A stretch of 50,083 bases of DNA from Desulfobacula sp. (GCF_014237455.1 NZ_JABZFL010000005.1:1-50083), one strand, 5' to 3'; counted from the first letter of the stretch, positions 16,192 to 26,293 are shown. Notes: generated by a model from the sequence alone, not told the origin. Translations and numbers: made by a program.

Positions 16192-17337
16192 ATGGAACAT
16201 ATTCAATTAAAAGGTGAAGCTCCCGATGTGATGGAAGCGATTGCAGGTGGAATGGCTCATGATTTTAATAATCTTTTAGCCGAAATTAAAGACAGAGCAT
16301 CGCTGATGATGAATAGTGTAGAACCTTCTGATCCGCTTTACCAACATATTATAGAAATCATCCGCTGTATTGATAAAGGCTCTGAAATTGCAAACCAGTT
16401 ACTTGGTTTTGCAAAAGTTGATGGGTATTCTACCAGCTCTATTGATATGAACCGGCTGGTTCGAAAAGCAGTGGAAAATCTTGATCTTAAGGGAAAAAGA
16501 ATTGTTTTGGATGTGGACCTTGACTCAAAACCCCTGATCGTTGAAGCAGATTCTGATAAAATCAATCAGGTTCTTATAAGTATTGTCGACAATGCATTAC
16601 AGGCCATGCCAAGGGGTGGGAAACTTTCCGTTGTCACGGAATCCACCACTATTTTAAATGGAAGTGCAGGCTCTTATGGGTTAAACACCGGATTTTTCGT
16701 AAAAATTACCATAACAGATACCGGTATCGGGATGGAAAAAGATGTGTTGGAGAATATTTTCACTCCTTTTTATTCCACAGACCAGGAACGCTATCCTGAG
16801 AAAAAGGGACTGGGGTTAACCTTTGCCAAAGGAATTATTCAGAATCATAACGGGGTCATTGATGTGTGGAGTTCTCCAAAGATTGGATCTTCTTTTTCCA
16901 TTATTTTACCTTTAAAGGAAACGACAGATAATATAGATATCCCTGCTGAAGATGAAAAGCTGGTTTTGGGGAATGAATCGGTTCTTCTGATTGATGACGA
17001 GGAAAGGATTCTGACGATTGGACGAGAAATTTGTAAGGCGCTTGGGTATAGTGTAATAACTGTAGCTTCCGGAGAAGAAGCAATAAGAATTTATAAAGAG
17101 AAAAAAGAAGAGATCAACCTTGTTGTTCTTGATATGATTATGCCGGAAATGAACGGACTTGAGACATTCCTGAAACTCAAGAAACTAAATCCCGATATTA
17201 AGGTGTTGCTTTCAACAGGGTATTCCATTGATGAAAAGGTCCAGGAAATGCTCAGACAAGGGTGCAAAGGGTATATTCTGAAACCTTACAGTGTTATCGA
17301 TTTTTCTCATAAATTAAGAGAAGCTTTAGAATTGTAG
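16192..17337 (+). CDS. Hybrid sensor histidine kinase without input domain
   Basis: The 381 residues contain a dimerisation/phosphoacceptor region (GGMAHDFNNLLAEI, His near residue 23), a HATPase domain (VDNALQAMPRGG, TDTGIGM, KGLGLTFAKGI) and a C-terminal receiver domain (LLIDDEERI, LVVLDMIMPEMNG, GYILKPYS). The MAHDFNNLL type His box is common in soluble kinases of deltaproteobacteria. No PAS, GAF or transmembrane sensor precedes it, so input must come from a partner protein or from the receiver. It is followed by an unusually strong bidirectional terminator. Confidence 0.92.
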   Translation: MEHIQLKGEAPDVMEAIAGGMAHDFNNLLAEIKDRASLMMNSVEPSDPLYQHIIEIIRCIDKGSEIANQLLGFAKVDGYSTSSIDMNRLVRKAVENLDLKGKRIVLDVDLDSKPLIVEADSDKINQVLISIVDNALQAMPRGGKLSVVTESTTILNGSAGSYGLNTGFFVKITITDTGIGMEKDVLENIFTPFYSTDQERYPEKKGLGLTFAKGIIQNHNGVIDVWSSPKIGSSFSIILPLKETTDNIDIPAEDEKLVLGNESVLLIDDEERILTIGREICKALGYSVITVASGEEAIRIYKEKKEEINLVVLDMIMPEMNGLETFLKLKKLNPDIKVLLSTGYSIDEKVQEMLRQGCKGYILKPYSVIDFSHKLREALEL

Positions 17338-17346
17338 ACTTTCCAA

Positions 17347-17392
17347 AAAACTTGCAGGCAGCAGTGGAAACTGCTGCCTGCAAGTTTTGTTT
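17347..17392. terminator. Strong bidirectional intrinsic terminator
   Basis: A perfect 19-base-pair stem (17347-17365 with 17370-17388) closes a GGAA loop. T-runs follow on both strands, so it ends both the forward kinase and the reverse hisD-hisS-aspS transcripts. Confidence 0.9.
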
Positions 17393-17416
17393 TTCAAACA
17401 CATTCAATCCTTGACG

Positions 17417-19204
17417 CTATTCTTTTATTTTGGATACTTTAATTGCAAGATCCTGAAGCTGTGCCGTTGCTGCTTTTGACGGTGCTTCCGTCAGAAGGCA
17501 GGTTGCTTTCTGTGTTTTTGGAAAGGCAATGACATTTCTGATAGAGTCTTCTTTGCACAACAGCATCATCAGCCGGTCGAGCCCGAATGCGATTCCGCCA
17601 TGGGGTGGCGCCCCGGATGCCAGGGCATTTAAAAGAAACCCGAACTTTTCATTGGCTTCGGTTTCATCAATTCCAAGACAATCTAACACTTTTGACTGAA
17701 GTTCGGCAGAATGGATACGTATACTTCCGCCGCCGATTTCAATTCCGTTCAACACCAGGTCATAGGCCCTTGATTTAACCGCAAGAGGATTGGAAGAAAG
17801 CTTTTCAATATCTTCCTCAAGAGGTGCGGTGAATGGATGGTGAAGGGCTTGATAGCGTTTTTCTGTTTCATCATACTCAAGTAAGGGGAAGAGGGTCACC
17901 CAGGTAAATTCATAGGTATCATCAGAAATCAGCTCAAGCCGTTTTGCCAGTTCATTTCTTAACTGGCCAAGGGCTTCATTTGTGATTTTCGGCTGGTCTG
18001 CCACAAAGAAAACAATATCCCCGGGTTCAAGCTCAAGTCGTTTTCTTAAGGTCTCTTTTTCTTCATCGGTGAAGAATTTTACTATGGGAGACTGCCATCC
18101 CTCTTCTTTTATCTTAATCCAGGCAAGCCCCTTTGCTTTATATACAGCAGTAAAATCCGTCAGTTCGTCAATCTGTTTTCTGGTAAAGCTCGCGCATCCT
18201 TTTGCATTAATGGCTTTAACAAGCCCACCGTTTTTCACCACGTTTGCAAACACTTTGAACCCGGCATTTTTTACAATATCCGAGATATCACATAATTCCA
18301 GGCCAAATCGCAGGTCAGGCCTGTCCAGACCAAATCTTGCCATGGCTTCATCGTAGGTGATCTGTGAGAATGGTGTGACAAGGTTAATATCCAGCACTTT
18401 TTTGAAGATAGCGGTTATCATGCCTTCGGCAATTTCCATAACCTGCTGCTCCTCAACAAAAGAAAGCTCCATATCGATCTGGGTAAACTCGGGCTGCCGG
18501 TCCGCTCTTAAATCTTCATCCCTGAAACATTTGACAATCTGATAATATTTGTCAAAACCTGCGATCATCAATAATTGTTTGAAAAGCTGGGGAGACTGAG
18601 GCAAGGCATAAAATTCCCCTTGATTGACCCTCGAAGGAACTAAGTAATCCCTTGCTCCCTCAGGTGTACTTTTGGTCAAAAAAGGTGTTTCAATATCCAC
18701 AAACCCGTTATTATCAAGATAGTTCCTGACAGCTATGGTGGCCTTATGTCTTGCCAGAATATTGTTTTTCAGCTGGGGTCGTCTTAAATCCAGGTATCTG
18801 TACTGTAACCGAATGGATTCCGATGCTTCCACCCGGTCTTCGATCTGGAATGCCGGGGTTTTGGCCCTGGAGAAAATACGAAGCTCGTTTATCAGAACTT
18901 CAATGGCACCGGTTTTCATATTCGGATTGAGCATATCATCGGGTCGAGCAATGACTTTCCCCTTTACACCAAGGACATATTCGTTTCGAAGTTTCTGGGC
19001 TTTTTCATGAATTTTTTTTGAGACTTCCGGGTTAAAAACGATCTGAGTGATACCTTCTTTGTCCCTTAAATCAACAAAAATAACCCCTCCGTGATCACGA
19101 CGGTGCTGAACCCAGCCCATTAAGACAACATCCTTATTAATATCGGTGTCTCTTAATTGGCAGCAATGATGTGTTCTTTTTAAATCTCCTAGTAAATCTG
19201 TCAC
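17417..19204 (-). CDS. aspS: Aspartyl-tRNA synthetase (housekeeping copy)
   Basis: This 595-residue bacterial-type AspRS has an N-terminal anticodon-binding OB fold, the class II catalytic core (FRDEDLRADRQPEFTQ as motif 2, GIAFGLDRL as motif 3, PQSPQLFKQ) and the bacterial GAD insertion. The anticodon-domain loop reads HRRDHGGV. His at this position is the residue reported in the non-discriminating AspRS of Pseudomonas aeruginosa, so this enzyme may also charge tRNA-Asn. It lies 17 bases downstream of hisS in the common hisS-aspS arrangement. A second, fused AspRS occurs at 44339-46459. Confidence 0.96.
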   Translation of the reverse strand: MTDLLGDLKRTHHCCQLRDTDINKDVVLMGWVQHRRDHGGVIFVDLRDKEGITQIVFNPEVSKKIHEKAQKLRNEYVLGVKGKVIARPDDMLNPNMKTGAIEVLINELRIFSRAKTPAFQIEDRVEASESIRLQYRYLDLRRPQLKNNILARHKATIAVRNYLDNNGFVDIETPFLTKSTPEGARDYLVPSRVNQGEFYALPQSPQLFKQLLMIAGFDKYYQIVKCFRDEDLRADRQPEFTQIDMELSFVEEQQVMEIAEGMITAIFKKVLDINLVTPFSQITYDEAMARFGLDRPDLRFGLELCDISDIVKNAGFKVFANVVKNGGLVKAINAKGCASFTRKQIDELTDFTAVYKAKGLAWIKIKEEGWQSPIVKFFTDEEKETLRKRLELEPGDIVFFVADQPKITNEALGQLRNELAKRLELISDDTYEFTWVTLFPLLEYDETEKRYQALHHPFTAPLEEDIEKLSSNPLAVKSRAYDLVLNGIEIGGGSIRIHSAELQSKVLDCLGIDETEANEKFGFLLNALASGAPPHGGIAFGLDRLMMLLCKEDSIRNVIAFPKTQKATCLLTEAPSKAATAQLQDLAIKVSKIKE

Positions 19205-19221
19205 GTAATATTTCCTCTAGT

Positions 19222-20478
19222 TTATTTTTTTAATATCTTGATCAGTTCAGGAATCAGAGTTTCAAGGCTAAGTGAAACCTGCTCTTTTGTATTCATGTTT
19301 CTTAAAATAATGGTATTTTCAGTCAGCTCATTTTCTCCCGCAATCAATACATATTGGGTATTGAGTTTATTTGCCCGTTTCATAAGGGCTTTCATGCTTT
19401 TCCCCCTGAAATCCATTTCTGTACGGATGCCGGCCTGATTCAGCTTGCAGGACCAGAGATATCCTTTTTCCATGGCCGTATCGCCTAAAGATACGATAAA
19501 CAGATCAAGAGGCTTTTCTTCAGGTGCTTTATCAATCTGTTCCATGACCTCAACCAGACGGTCAAATCCAATGGCAAATCCAATCGCAGGGGTTTGCGGT
19601 CCGCCCAGTTCTTTGACAAGGCCGTCATATCTGCCACCGCCGGCAACAGCACTTTGTGCACCAAGGGTGGTGGTCTGAATTTCCCAGGCGGTTCGGGTAT
19701 AGTAATCCAGACCGCGTACAAGGGATTTGTCTACAATAAAATCAACACCTTGTTTTTCAAGGGTTGCTTTCACTGTGTTAAAATGGTCTTCACACTCTTT
19801 GCAGAGACAATCCAGGGTTGCAGGTGCATCAGCAATCGCTTCTTTACAATCTAATACTTTACAGTCAAGAATCCTTAACGGGTTCTTGTCCATCCTTCTT
19901 GTGCAATTGTCACAAAGACGGCTTTTTTTTGATTCAAGAAAGTCTAAGAGTGCCTTTTGAAAGGAAGGTCTGCATTTGGGGCATCCAAGGGAGTTAATAT
20001 GTGCAGAAAGTCCGCTCAGGCCAAGACGTTTAAATAATTCGTTTAAAAGATAAATCAATTGGCTGTCGATATAGGCGGATTCTACTCCAAATATTTCCGC
20101 ATCAATCTGATAAAATTGACGGTATCTTCCTTTTTGGGGTCTTTCCCTTCTGAACATGGGGCCGATCATGAAAAATTTTCTGACAGGATCAGTGGCATAC
20201 ATTTTATGCTGGATATAAGATCTGACAATAGAGGCAGTGGCTTCCGGCCGCAATGTCAGTTTGTCTCCTTTTCTGTCCGGAAAGGTGTACATCTCTTTTT
20301 CAACGATATCGGTTACTTCACCGATGCTTCTGGCAAAAAGTTCTGTTTTTTCCAGGATGGGAATCCGGATTTCTTTAAACCCGAATGCTTCAAATAAACA
20401 TGTTGCCTCTTTCTCTACTTTTTGCCAGAGGGGAATATGCTTCGGCAGTATATCTCTAAACCCTCGTATGGTCTGCAT
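19222..20478 (-). CDS. hisS: Histidyl-tRNA synthetase
   Basis: This 418-residue class II synthetase charges tRNA-His. The start IRGFRDILP, motif 2 (GPMFRRERPQKGRYRQFYQ), the His-binding RGLDYYTRT and motif 3 (AIGFAIGFDRL) are all present, and the C-terminal anticodon domain is complete. A CPKC/CDNC-type Cys set near residues 165-195 resembles the zinc-binding insertion of some bacterial HisRS. It stands between hisD and aspS on the same strand. Confidence 0.95.
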   Translation of the reverse strand: MQTIRGFRDILPKHIPLWQKVEKEATCLFEAFGFKEIRIPILEKTELFARSIGEVTDIVEKEMYTFPDRKGDKLTLRPEATASIVRSYIQHKMYATDPVRKFFMIGPMFRRERPQKGRYRQFYQIDAEIFGVESAYIDSQLIYLLNELFKRLGLSGLSAHINSLGCPKCRPSFQKALLDFLESKKSRLCDNCTRRMDKNPLRILDCKVLDCKEAIADAPATLDCLCKECEDHFNTVKATLEKQGVDFIVDKSLVRGLDYYTRTAWEIQTTTLGAQSAVAGGGRYDGLVKELGGPQTPAIGFAIGFDRLVEVMEQIDKAPEEKPLDLFIVSLGDTAMEKGYLWSCKLNQAGIRTEMDFRGKSMKALMKRANKLNTQYVLIAGENELTENTIILRNMNTKEQVSLSLETLIPELIKILKK

Positions 20479-20585
20479 TATTTTTTCTTTAACCTAAAAA
20501 TTATTATCAAAATTTAAAACAACCGTTATTTATAGATTAAAATCAGGGTGTTAGTCAATACGTAAAATGATGTTTCAATAAATTG

Positions 20586-21881
20586 TTATTTTCTGATTTT
20601 AATCGAGTTAGCATGGGCGGCCAGCCCTTCGGTTTCAGCCAGTCGGATCACATCGTCGGCTTCCTTTTTAAAGGCAGCTTTTGAATAATGAATTAAACTG
20701 GTTTTTTTTGTGAAATGCTCAACACTTAAAGCTGAAGAGAATCTTGCTGTCCCGGCAGTCGGCAGGACATGGTTGGGCCCTGCAATATAATCTCCCATGG
20801 GTTCAGGGGTGTATGGCCCTAAGAATAAGGCGCCGGCATTCTGTATCCGGTCAATATAATCAAAGGGATCTTTGACAATCAGCTCAAGATGCTCAGGCGC
20901 AAGACGATTTGAAAGTTCGATTCCGGTTTCAATATCCGGCACCAGCATAATGGCACCGAAATGATCGATGGACTGCTTTGCTATATCTTTTCTGGGCAGT
21001 TTTTTAATCTGTATTTCAAGGGCGTCGGCCGTATTTTGGGCAAGGTCTTGTGAATCTGTTACAAGTATGGAAGAGGCCATGGTATCGTGTTCAGCCTGGG
21101 AAAGGAGATCTGCTGCTAAAAATTGGGGATTGGCATGTTTATCGGCAATGATCAATATTTCACTGGGGCCTGCAATCATATCAATTCCTACTATGCCCGC
21201 AACAATTTTTTTGGCAAGGGTCACATAAATATTTCCAGGACCGACAATCACATCCACTTTTGGAACGGTTGGGGTTCCATAGGCTAAAGCCCCTATAGCC
21301 CAGGCACTGCCGGCCTTAAAAACTGAAGTAATACCAATTTTTTGGGCCGCGGCAAGAATGTGCGGATTGATTTCACCGTTTTCCATTGGAGGGGTCATAA
21401 GATTAATGGATGAAACACCCGCTGTTTTTGCAGGGATTCCTCCCATTAATACAGATGACACAAGAGGTGTTTTCCCTCCCGTTGCACCTGGCGCATAAAT
21501 ACCTGCTGCACCCACGGGTTTTACAAGCTGCCCGACCATGACACCGTTTCTAGGTGTGTCAATCCAGGAGTTTTCTTTCTGTTTTAAATGAAAATATTCC
21601 AGTTGATTGACAGATCGGTCAAGGGCTTTTAAAAATGACATATCAACATTTTTTAATGCGATTTCAAATTCTTTTTGAGTAACCCTCAATGAGTCAATGG
21701 TGACCTTGTTTGAATCAAATTTGTTGGTGTATTCAACAAGGGCCTCGTCTCCCCTTTTTTTGACATCTTCAAGATAGGCTTCAACCGTTTCATAATCCTG
21801 TTTTGAGAACCCTAAGCCACGTTCTATGGTATCTTTTACTCTTTTTTCTGCACTCTTGGAAGGATATTGATATGTTTTCAT
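20586..21881 (-). CDS. hisD: Histidinol dehydrogenase
   Basis: HisD performs the last two oxidations of histidine synthesis. The 431-residue protein shows YAPGATGGKTPL, VIVGPGNIYVT, MIAGPSEILIIAD with SQAEHD (zinc and catalytic residues) and GPNHVLPT. I set the start at the ATG at 21881; the open frame extends 13 codons upstream to a TTG, but there is no better ribosome site there and the conserved region starts later. It precedes hisS by about 107 bases on the same strand; no other his genes are in view. Confidence 0.94.
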   Translation of the reverse strand: MKTYQYPSKSAEKRVKDTIERGLGFSKQDYETVEAYLEDVKKRGDEALVEYTNKFDSNKVTIDSLRVTQKEFEIALKNVDMSFLKALDRSVNQLEYFHLKQKENSWIDTPRNGVMVGQLVKPVGAAGIYAPGATGGKTPLVSSVLMGGIPAKTAGVSSINLMTPPMENGEINPHILAAAQKIGITSVFKAGSAWAIGALAYGTPTVPKVDVIVGPGNIYVTLAKKIVAGIVGIDMIAGPSEILIIADKHANPQFLAADLLSQAEHDTMASSILVTDSQDLAQNTADALEIQIKKLPRKDIAKQSIDHFGAIMLVPDIETGIELSNRLAPEHLELIVKDPFDYIDRIQNAGALFLGPYTPEPMGDYIAGPNHVLPTAGTARFSSALSVEHFTKKTSLIHYSKAAFKKEADDVIRLAETEGLAAHANSIKIRK

Positions 21882-22007
21882 TTTTTTATTATTCCAAAAA
21901 AAGTATAGTTTATATTGCAATGATCATATGGCTTTTAAATACTGATAAATTTCAGACACATATAATACTTTGGCCCTTTTTATAGCAAAAGAAAGTCTAT
22001 AAAGCCA

Positions 22008-23177
22008 TCAAATAAATTTGAACAGGGTTATTTCAGGAAAGGTTCCAAGCCTTAAGGGTGGTCCCCAGTATCCGGTCCCCTGGCTGACATAAAGCTGTGT
22101 GTTTTGATAGTGGTACACCCCTTTCACAAACGGGTGTTTAAGCCTGATAAAATAATTAAACGGGAAATACTGACCGCCATGGGTGTGACCGGATAATTGC
22201 AGATCAAATCCTGCTTGTGAGGCCCTGTAAATACTTTTGGGCTGATGGGCACACAGCAGTTTGAAACTGTTTTCAGGGCATCCTTGAATAGCTTTTTCGG
22301 GGCTTGACACATGATCCTTGAAGAAGCTTCCTGCCCTGATATCTGTCACGCCTGCAAGGGTTAATAGTCCGTTGTTGTATTCGATTACCCGGTGTTCATT
22401 GATGAGCGGTTCAAACCCTAACAGCTTTACTTCATGAAGCCATCGTTTTGCACCGGAATAATACTCATGGTTGCCTGTGACAAAATATTTTCCAAGGGGT
22501 GTGTAAAGGTCCATCAAAGGGGAGACGTCAAGGGCAAGATCCTGCGGAGACCCGTCTGCAAGATCTCCTGTAAAAACAACAAGATCGGCTTTCAGGGTGT
22601 TGATTGTATCACAGACACGCTTAACATAATTGTATTTGATGGTGGAGCCCACATGAAGATCTGTAAACTGAACAATTTTTAACCCTTTTAAGTTTTTGAA
22701 CGCTTCTTTTAATTTGATATCAATCTGAACAACTTTTGGCTCTCGCAGAGCAGAGAAATATCCAAAGGCTGCGGCAGATGTGCTCAATGCAGTGATTGTT
22801 AACCCTGAAGCCTTAAACAAAAATCCTCTTCTTTCCGGGTTAAAAAAGGGCGCTTTCTTCGGTTTTATAAAGAGCTGTTTTATTTTTAATGCTATCAGGG
22901 AAATGATGATCAGAAGATCACGGAAAAAAGAAAGACAAAAAAAGTAACTGACAAGCCCAAGCGATGTATATCCAACCCAGGCTAAACTTTGTGAAATATC
23001 CGGGTAAATAAAGTTGACACGTAAATAAAGATGCACCATCAAAGAGACAAGGGAAAGAATAAGAATGAGCCAACACCATAGCGCAGCCCTTTTGTTTAAA
23101 AGAGACGGGATTAAACGGAAACCGGCGTAAAGGTAAATGATAAAAAGAACGCTGCTGAAAATGAAAAAGAAGGCCAT
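22008..23177 (-). CDS. Membrane-anchored metallophosphoesterase (YaeI/YkuE-like)
   Basis: The 389-residue protein begins with three or more hydrophobic membrane segments (about 1-95), followed by a short linker with RRGFLFKASG, which resembles a Tat-type or internal anchor sequence, and another hydrophobic stretch. The catalytic domain carries the calcineurin-like dinuclear metal motifs FTDLHVG, FTGDLADG, GNHEYY and SGHTHGGQ. Related enzymes cleave phosphodiesters or the pyrophosphate of lipid intermediates; the substrate here cannot be inferred. It ends about 125 bases upstream of hisD on the same strand. Confidence 0.88.
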   Translation of the reverse strand: MAFFFIFSSVLFIIYLYAGFRLIPSLLNKRAALWCWLILILSLVSLMVHLYLRVNFIYPDISQSLAWVGYTSLGLVSYFFCLSFFRDLLIIISLIALKIKQLFIKPKKAPFFNPERRGFLFKASGLTITALSTSAAAFGYFSALREPKVVQIDIKLKEAFKNLKGLKIVQFTDLHVGSTIKYNYVKRVCDTINTLKADLVVFTGDLADGSPQDLALDVSPLMDLYTPLGKYFVTGNHEYYSGAKRWLHEVKLLGFEPLINEHRVIEYNNGLLTLAGVTDIRAGSFFKDHVSSPEKAIQGCPENSFKLLCAHQPKSIYRASQAGFDLQLSGHTHGGQYFPFNYFIRLKHPFVKGVYHYQNTQLYVSQGTGYWGPPLRLGTFPEITLFKFI

Positions 23178-23217
23178 TTGGTTATTTTAAATATTGACAG
23201 GTTTAAGTTATAGTTGA

Positions 23218-23250
23218 AAAAGTAAGGGCAGAAAATCCGCCCCTACTTTT
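23218..23250 (-). terminator. Terminator after the aldehyde ferredoxin oxidoreductase gene
   Basis: AAAAGTAAGGGC (23218-23229) pairs with GCCCCTACTTTT (23239-23250) with one mismatch. On the minus strand the stem runs into TTTTT, just past the oxidoreductase stop codon. Confidence 0.65.
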
Positions 23251-23269
23251 AGGATATTATGAAGTACTG

Positions 23270-24997
23270 TTAAAATTTGAGCGTTTCTGACAATTCTTCA
23301 GGAGTAAAATCCCACGTTGTATTATGAGGAGGAAATGTCTCATTAAACATTTCAGGGAGCTGATCATCAACTTTAGTGAATCCGGCTTTTCTGTTGAATT
23401 CCTTTTCATTATTCAGCGTGGATTTTCCAAGGGCAACAACATCATCCGGTGTGAGCGTCAGTCCATATCTGGCATTCAGCATGTCGACGATGGTTGGAAC
23501 CCCGTCTTCATTGTCCAGCACGGCAAAGGCAATAAACAGACATAATCCTGCGGAATCAATGGCTGCTGTGGCGATCTGAAGGTTCTGGGAAAGCTCGACA
23601 TTGCCTTTTTTTTTGCAGGGGTCAATGGTCCCGCCGACACTTAAAATGTTGGCTGTAACACCGTACCCAGCCGTATGATCCGCCCCCATGGGAGTTGTGG
23701 CATAAGTGACCCCTTGGCCTTTACAGGATCTTGGGTCATAGGCCGGAAGGGACTGCTTTTTCACCACAGGTACCCTGTCCACACCAAGAGCATCGCCAGT
23801 GAACACGGCACCATTACCGATGATTTTTCCTTCAGGCGCATAATCACCCACTTTTGAGAGCAGTTCAATGGCTGCCTTTCCGTCTCCCCATGGAATCATG
23901 CCGCCTTCCATGGCAATACCTATAGCGACACCCATTTCAATGGTATCAAGGCCGAAATCATCACAAAGTCTGTCCAGCATGGCGATATCGTCGAGTTCTT
24001 TGATGGTGGTATGAGCACCAAATGCCCAGATGGTTTCATATTCAAACCCGGTAGTGAGAAACTTGCCATCTTTGTCATGGTACACATTGGAACACTTAAT
24101 CACGCAACCCGGATGGCATCCCTCGGTTGTAACACCGCCTCTTTGTTCAATGAGTTCAGCCATTTTTTCACCGCTGATATCCTGGGCATGCTCAAACCGG
24201 CCGGATCGAAAGTTCTTGGTAGGAAATGCACCGGCTTCATTGATCACATTTACCAACACTGCTGTGCCAAGGGCAGGCAGGCCTTGGCCGGATACTGGAT
24301 GACTTCTTAACATCTCCACCCATTTTTTATTGGCGGCTTTAAAAGCCTCTGGATCTTTAATTTCAACACGGGGGGCGCCTTTGTCATCCACGACGATGGC
24401 TTTGATTTTTTTGGATCCCATGACAGCACCCAGTCCGCCCCTGCCGTGGGCACGTCCCGGTCTTCCGTTCAAATCCGCCTGGTTCATACTGGCGCTTTTG
24501 AGGCATTGTTCACCTGCCTGGCCAATACTGATAACAGCAACATTTTTACCGTATTTTTGCCATAATTTTTCCATCACTTCATAATTACCCGCATTCACAA
24601 GATCTCCTGCCGGCAGAATTTGGACACCATCATTGTTAATCACAATAATGCTGAAGTCATCCCCATCCGGCTTATCTTCAAGAACCAGAGCGGCAATGCC
24701 CAGCCTTGCAAGTTTCTGGGAAGCATATCCGCCGGAATTACTCTCTTTGATGCCACCTGTCAGCGGTGATTTGGCCCCGGCTGACAATCTGCCTGAATTG
24801 GCTGCGGGGGACCCGGTAAGAAGTCCCGGGGAAAAGATCAGTTTGTTTGCTTTTCCAAGCGCATGACAGATCGCCGGCACTTCATCCAGAATCATTTTGG
24901 ATGTGAGTGCCCGGCCTCCTAAACCTGCATAAGCTTCCGGTACTTCTTCAAACCCAAAGGTTTTTTCTTTTGTGTTTACTCTTAAAAGTTTTCCCAT
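23270..24997 (-). CDS. aor: Aldehyde:ferredoxin oxidoreductase family tungsten enzyme
   Basis: This 575-residue protein belongs to the AOR family, which oxidises aldehydes to acids with ferredoxin using tungsto-bispyranopterin and one [4Fe-4S] cluster. Visible features include NSGRLSAGAKSPLTGG, RAHGRGGLGAVMGSKKIKA, the cluster cysteines in GCHPGCVIKCSN and a later Cys in DSAGLCLF. The start at 24997 is chosen because AAGGAGG lies directly upstream and the family begins MGKLLRVN; a longer frame exists. It appears to be transcribed alone. The true substrate is unknown. A MoaD-like protein at 37682 might serve pterin synthesis but is not adjacent. Confidence 0.92.
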   Translation of the reverse strand: MGKLLRVNTKEKTFGFEEVPEAYAGLGGRALTSKMILDEVPAICHALGKANKLIFSPGLLTGSPAANSGRLSAGAKSPLTGGIKESNSGGYASQKLARLGIAALVLEDKPDGDDFSIIVINNDGVQILPAGDLVNAGNYEVMEKLWQKYGKNVAVISIGQAGEQCLKSASMNQADLNGRPGRAHGRGGLGAVMGSKKIKAIVVDDKGAPRVEIKDPEAFKAANKKWVEMLRSHPVSGQGLPALGTAVLVNVINEAGAFPTKNFRSGRFEHAQDISGEKMAELIEQRGGVTTEGCHPGCVIKCSNVYHDKDGKFLTTGFEYETIWAFGAHTTIKELDDIAMLDRLCDDFGLDTIEMGVAIGIAMEGGMIPWGDGKAAIELLSKVGDYAPEGKIIGNGAVFTGDALGVDRVPVVKKQSLPAYDPRSCKGQGVTYATTPMGADHTAGYGVTANILSVGGTIDPCKKKGNVELSQNLQIATAAIDSAGLCLFIAFAVLDNEDGVPTIVDMLNARYGLTLTPDDVVALGKSTLNNEKEFNRKAGFTKVDDQLPEMFNETFPPHNTTWDFTPEELSETLKF

Positions 24998-25092
24998 TTT
25001 CCCCTCCTTGACTAAGTGGTCAAGTAAAAATAAATTACGGCGCAATCCGTACAATTTGTTTTTACTTGCCTCCTAAGGTTAATAAAAAACAA

Positions 25093-26274
25093 TTATTTTC
25101 TTTTTTTTCGTCGTTTTTTTCTGCCGGGTGGTGCCATTTTTACCAGTCGGGGTTCAAATTTCGCCACAGTTTCAACAAGATCCTTTTGTTGATCCATGAC
25201 AACTTCAATATTTTTATATGCCATGGGTATTTCATCAAGTCCAGCAGAAATTAACGTCACCTCTTTTTTTTGTAAAATTTTTTGTAAATCTTTAAAACTG
25301 AATCGTTTCATGGCAGCATTCCGGCTCATTTGCCGACCAGCTCCATGAGCGGCTGAATTTAAAGAGTCATCATTTCCAAGTCCCCTGACAATAAATCCCG
25401 GATCAGCCATGGATCCGGGGATGATACCCAAAACGCCTTTGTCAGCAGGAGTTGCCCCTTTGCGATGGACAATCACGGAGTGTAATCCGATTTTTTCCTT
25501 CCAGGCAAAATTATGATGATTTTCTATTGTTGCAATTGATTCCTCCCCAAGAAAGCTTAACACGGCAGTATGAATAATTTCATGGCTGGCAGATGCATAC
25601 CTTCCCATCAGCTCCATGGCTTTGAAGTATTCAATGCCTTCCCCTTTTTTCATGTCCAGCCAGGCAAGATTGTTTAACGGTTTGCCAAGTTCAGGATGTA
25701 GTCTTTTTGCAAGATTTGAATAATGGTCTGCAATCCTGGCACCTGCACCCCTGCTGCCCGAGTGGGTCAAAAACGCGATATATTCTCCTGCCGTTAAACC
25801 GATGTCATCTTGGGTCAGGTAGAGCCTGCCGAATTCTGCAAAATGGTTTCCTGATCCACTGGTTCCCAGTTGTTTATGGGCCTTGTCTTTTAATGACTTA
25901 ACGACATGGCTGAATGTCCAGTCTTCATCCATGACGCGATGCTGCCTGGGGCGAGAAAACTCTTCCCCCACACCAAATTTTGTCTGGGTTTCAAGGGCCT
26001 GTCTGAAGACCTGTTTATGGGTCTGATAATTTTTGAAAGGTATGGGAAGCACAGACATTTTCATCCGGCAGGCTATGTCAACTCCCACAGCGTATGGAAT
26101 AATAGCATCCTTGACCGCCAGCACACCACCGATGGGAAGCCCGTATCCCAAATGGGCATCCGGCATTAACGCACCTTTGACGGAAACAGGCAGACTTATT
26201 GCATCTTCCATCTGCGATATGGCAGCAGGATCAAGGTCTTTCCCAAAAATGGTATACTTTGCCTTTTTTGTCAT
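25093..26274 (-). CDS. rtcB: RtcB-family protein (RNA ligase-like)
   Basis: The 393-residue protein matches RtcB, the GTP- and Mn-dependent 3'-phosphate/5'-OH RNA ligase. Visible motifs are MPDAHLGYGLPIGG, GVDIACRM (metal Cys kept, but the usual glycines replaced), GNHFAEF, HSGSRG, VIVHRKGA and AAHGAGRQMSR with the guanylylated His. The protein ends in a strongly basic tail (GRKKRRKKRK), which could bind RNA. I prefer the ATG at 26274, after the upstream regulator's stop codon at 26294, to the upstream TTG. Archease and other RNA-repair partners are absent nearby. Confidence 0.88.
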   Translation of the reverse strand: MTKKAKYTIFGKDLDPAAISQMEDAISLPVSVKGALMPDAHLGYGLPIGGVLAVKDAIIPYAVGVDIACRMKMSVLPIPFKNYQTHKQVFRQALETQTKFGVGEEFSRPRQHRVMDEDWTFSHVVKSLKDKAHKQLGTSGSGNHFAEFGRLYLTQDDIGLTAGEYIAFLTHSGSRGAGARIADHYSNLAKRLHPELGKPLNNLAWLDMKKGEGIEYFKAMELMGRYASASHEIIHTAVLSFLGEESIATIENHHNFAWKEKIGLHSVIVHRKGATPADKGVLGIIPGSMADPGFIVRGLGNDDSLNSAAHGAGRQMSRNAAMKRFSFKDLQKILQKKEVTLISAGLDEIPMAYKNIEVVMDQQKDLVETVAKFEPRLVKMAPPGRKKRRKKRK

Positions 26275-26293
26275 ACGATTGGTGCTTTTTTTC

